A stretch of 5,957 nucleotides of DNA from Candidatus Bipolaricaulota bacterium (lineage in GTDB: Bacteria; Bipolaricaulota; Bipolaricaulia; RBG-16-55-9): positions 1-5,957 of the forward strand of contig JALUUA010000313.1 of NCBI GenBank assembly GCA_027021605.1, written 5' to 3'. Position numbers and translations under genes: made by a program. Below are positions 5,273-5,957 of this stretch, piece by piece (the first letter of the stretch is position 1; each line of letters begins with the position of its first letter). A model generated the notes under the pieces. It saw only the letters and a list, made by a program, of their open reading frames with translations, searched no databases and was not told where the DNA came from.

Positions 5273-5957
5273 TTACCCGGCGGAGCGTTCCCCTCGTTCG
5301 GCGAGGGCGACGGCCGCGCTCAGGCCGAGCACGCGGCCCTCTTGCACCTCCTCCTCGAAGCCGGCGTCCCCCAGCGCCGCCTTCAGCGAGGCGACCGTCC
5401 GCTCGTGGAACATCACGGTGTCCGGCCCGGCCCCGCAGGCCTCCAGCGTCTCGTACGCGGCGCCGAGCAGCCGGGCGGCCCGCCGCGGCTCCGAACGGGC
5501 GACGATCCCGGCGATCCGGGCGAGGGTGACGCCCAGGCCGCGCCGGTCCCCCAGCTCCCGGCGGATCGAGAGGACCTCTTGATAGCACTGCGCGGCCCGG
5601 TCCCAATCCTCCTGAACTTCGGCCAGCTCGCCTAAGTTCGTCAGGTTAACGGTCTGCTCGTGCCGTCGGCCCAGCCGGCGATTGAGGGCCAACGCTTCTT
5701 CATACGCCTGCCGGGCGGCGGGTGTCGCCCCTACCTGCAGGGCCTGATTGCCCCGGTAGTTCAAGGCGACCGCGAGCCCCCGCAGGTCCCCACGCCGGCG
5801 GTAGAGCGCGATCGCCTCCCGCTGGAGTGATTCCGCCCTCTCCCGAAAGCCCCGATCGGCCAGCACCTGGCTCGTGCGCAGCAGGGCATACGCCAGCGTC
5901 CCCTCCTCCTCCCCGCTCTCCCGGAGGAGCCCGACGGCCTCCTCCAAGAGCCTCTGA
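5273..5957 (-). CDS. TPR-repeat protein, C-terminal part (probable LuxR/AfsR-type or predicted-ATPase regulator; partial)
   Basis: The frame is open from the right edge to TAA (5275-5273), giving about 227 residues; the N-terminus lies outside the window. The in-frame TTG at 5947 is preceded by further coding codons (Q-R-L-), so it is most likely internal. Counting from that TTG, at least three tetratricopeptide-like repeats with a roughly 40-residue period are visible (about 15-54, 55-94, 95-134). Each pairs a helix such as ALNYRGNQALQVG with a helix such as ARQAYEEALALNRRLG. A fourth, degenerate one follows at about 135-170. The end, ARLLGAAYETLEACGAG then LKAALGDAGFEEEVQEGRVL and AVALA, matches the closing segment common in large ATPase/TPR transcriptional regulators and adenylate-cyclase-linked ATPases. 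The upstream domains (NB-ARC-like ATPase, HTH or cyclase) are inferred, not seen. Its role is probably protein-protein contact or sensing. Confidence 0.8.
   Translation of the reverse strand, partial: QRLLEEAVGLLRESGEEEGTLAYALLRTSQVLADRGFRERAESLQREAIALYRRRGDLRGLAVALNYRGNQALQVGATPAARQAYEEALALNRRLGRRHEQTVNLTNLGELAEVQEDWDRAAQCYQEVLSIRRELGDRRGLGVTLARIAGIVARSEPRRAARLLGAAYETLEACGAGPDTVMFHERTVASLKAALGDAGFEEEVQEGRVLGLSAAVALAERGERSAG

Noticed and set aside
5945..5947. TTG as the start of the TPR protein
   Set aside because: The frame continues upstream to the window edge with ordinary coding codons, and TPR proteins ending this way are normally much longer.

Overview
This is a high-GC bacterial window. 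Almost all of its coding capacity lies on the minus strand, and codon third positions are strongly G/C. The presence of LptB and an LptC-like lipoprotein points to a diderm (Gram-negative-type) bacterium with an outer membrane. The lineage cannot be fixed from these genes alone. The CTP synthase looks like the archaeal/eukaryotic/candidate-phylum subtype rather than the E. coli subtype, which would fit an uncultivated or deep-branching bacterial phylum, but that is inference.

Read along the minus strand (right to left), the window begins with the C-terminal part of a TPR-repeat protein (5957-5273), which runs off the window. Next is a 142-nt gap with a good sigma-70-like promoter. It drives an acyl-CoA dehydrogenase (5130-3982) and, 44 nt further on, a COMT/caffeoyl-CoA-type SAM-dependent O-methyltransferase (3937-3284). 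A second promoter, with two TATAAT boxes 12 bp apart, precedes pyrG (CTP synthase, 3176-1500). pyrG overlaps an lptC-like lipoprotein gene (1602-919) by 103 nt, and lptC overlaps lptB (926-198) by 8 nt. The last 104 nt at the left edge read on the plus strand as the C-terminus of a convergent gene. Between it and lptB lies an inverted array of the heptamer AACGGAT/ATCCGTT.

Functionally, pyrG-lptC-lptB looks like a shortened form of the known pyrG-kds-lptC-lptA-lptB lipopolysaccharide neighbourhood. CTP is the substrate for CMP-Kdo formation, and LptB/LptC power and bridge LPS transport. Here the kds genes and lptA are absent between pyrG and lptB. The acyl-CoA dehydrogenase and O-methyltransferase form a separate transcription unit with no clear shared pathway.

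I found no mobile element, CRISPR array, RNA gene or clearly novel defence-type system. The most unusual signals are at the gene junctions: hexamer-periodic low-complexity tracts at acd/omt and in the pyrG/lptC overlap, a long pyrG/lptC overlap with no alternative start, a valine in the glycine-rich amidotransferase loop of PyrG, and the heptamer palindrome at the left edge.
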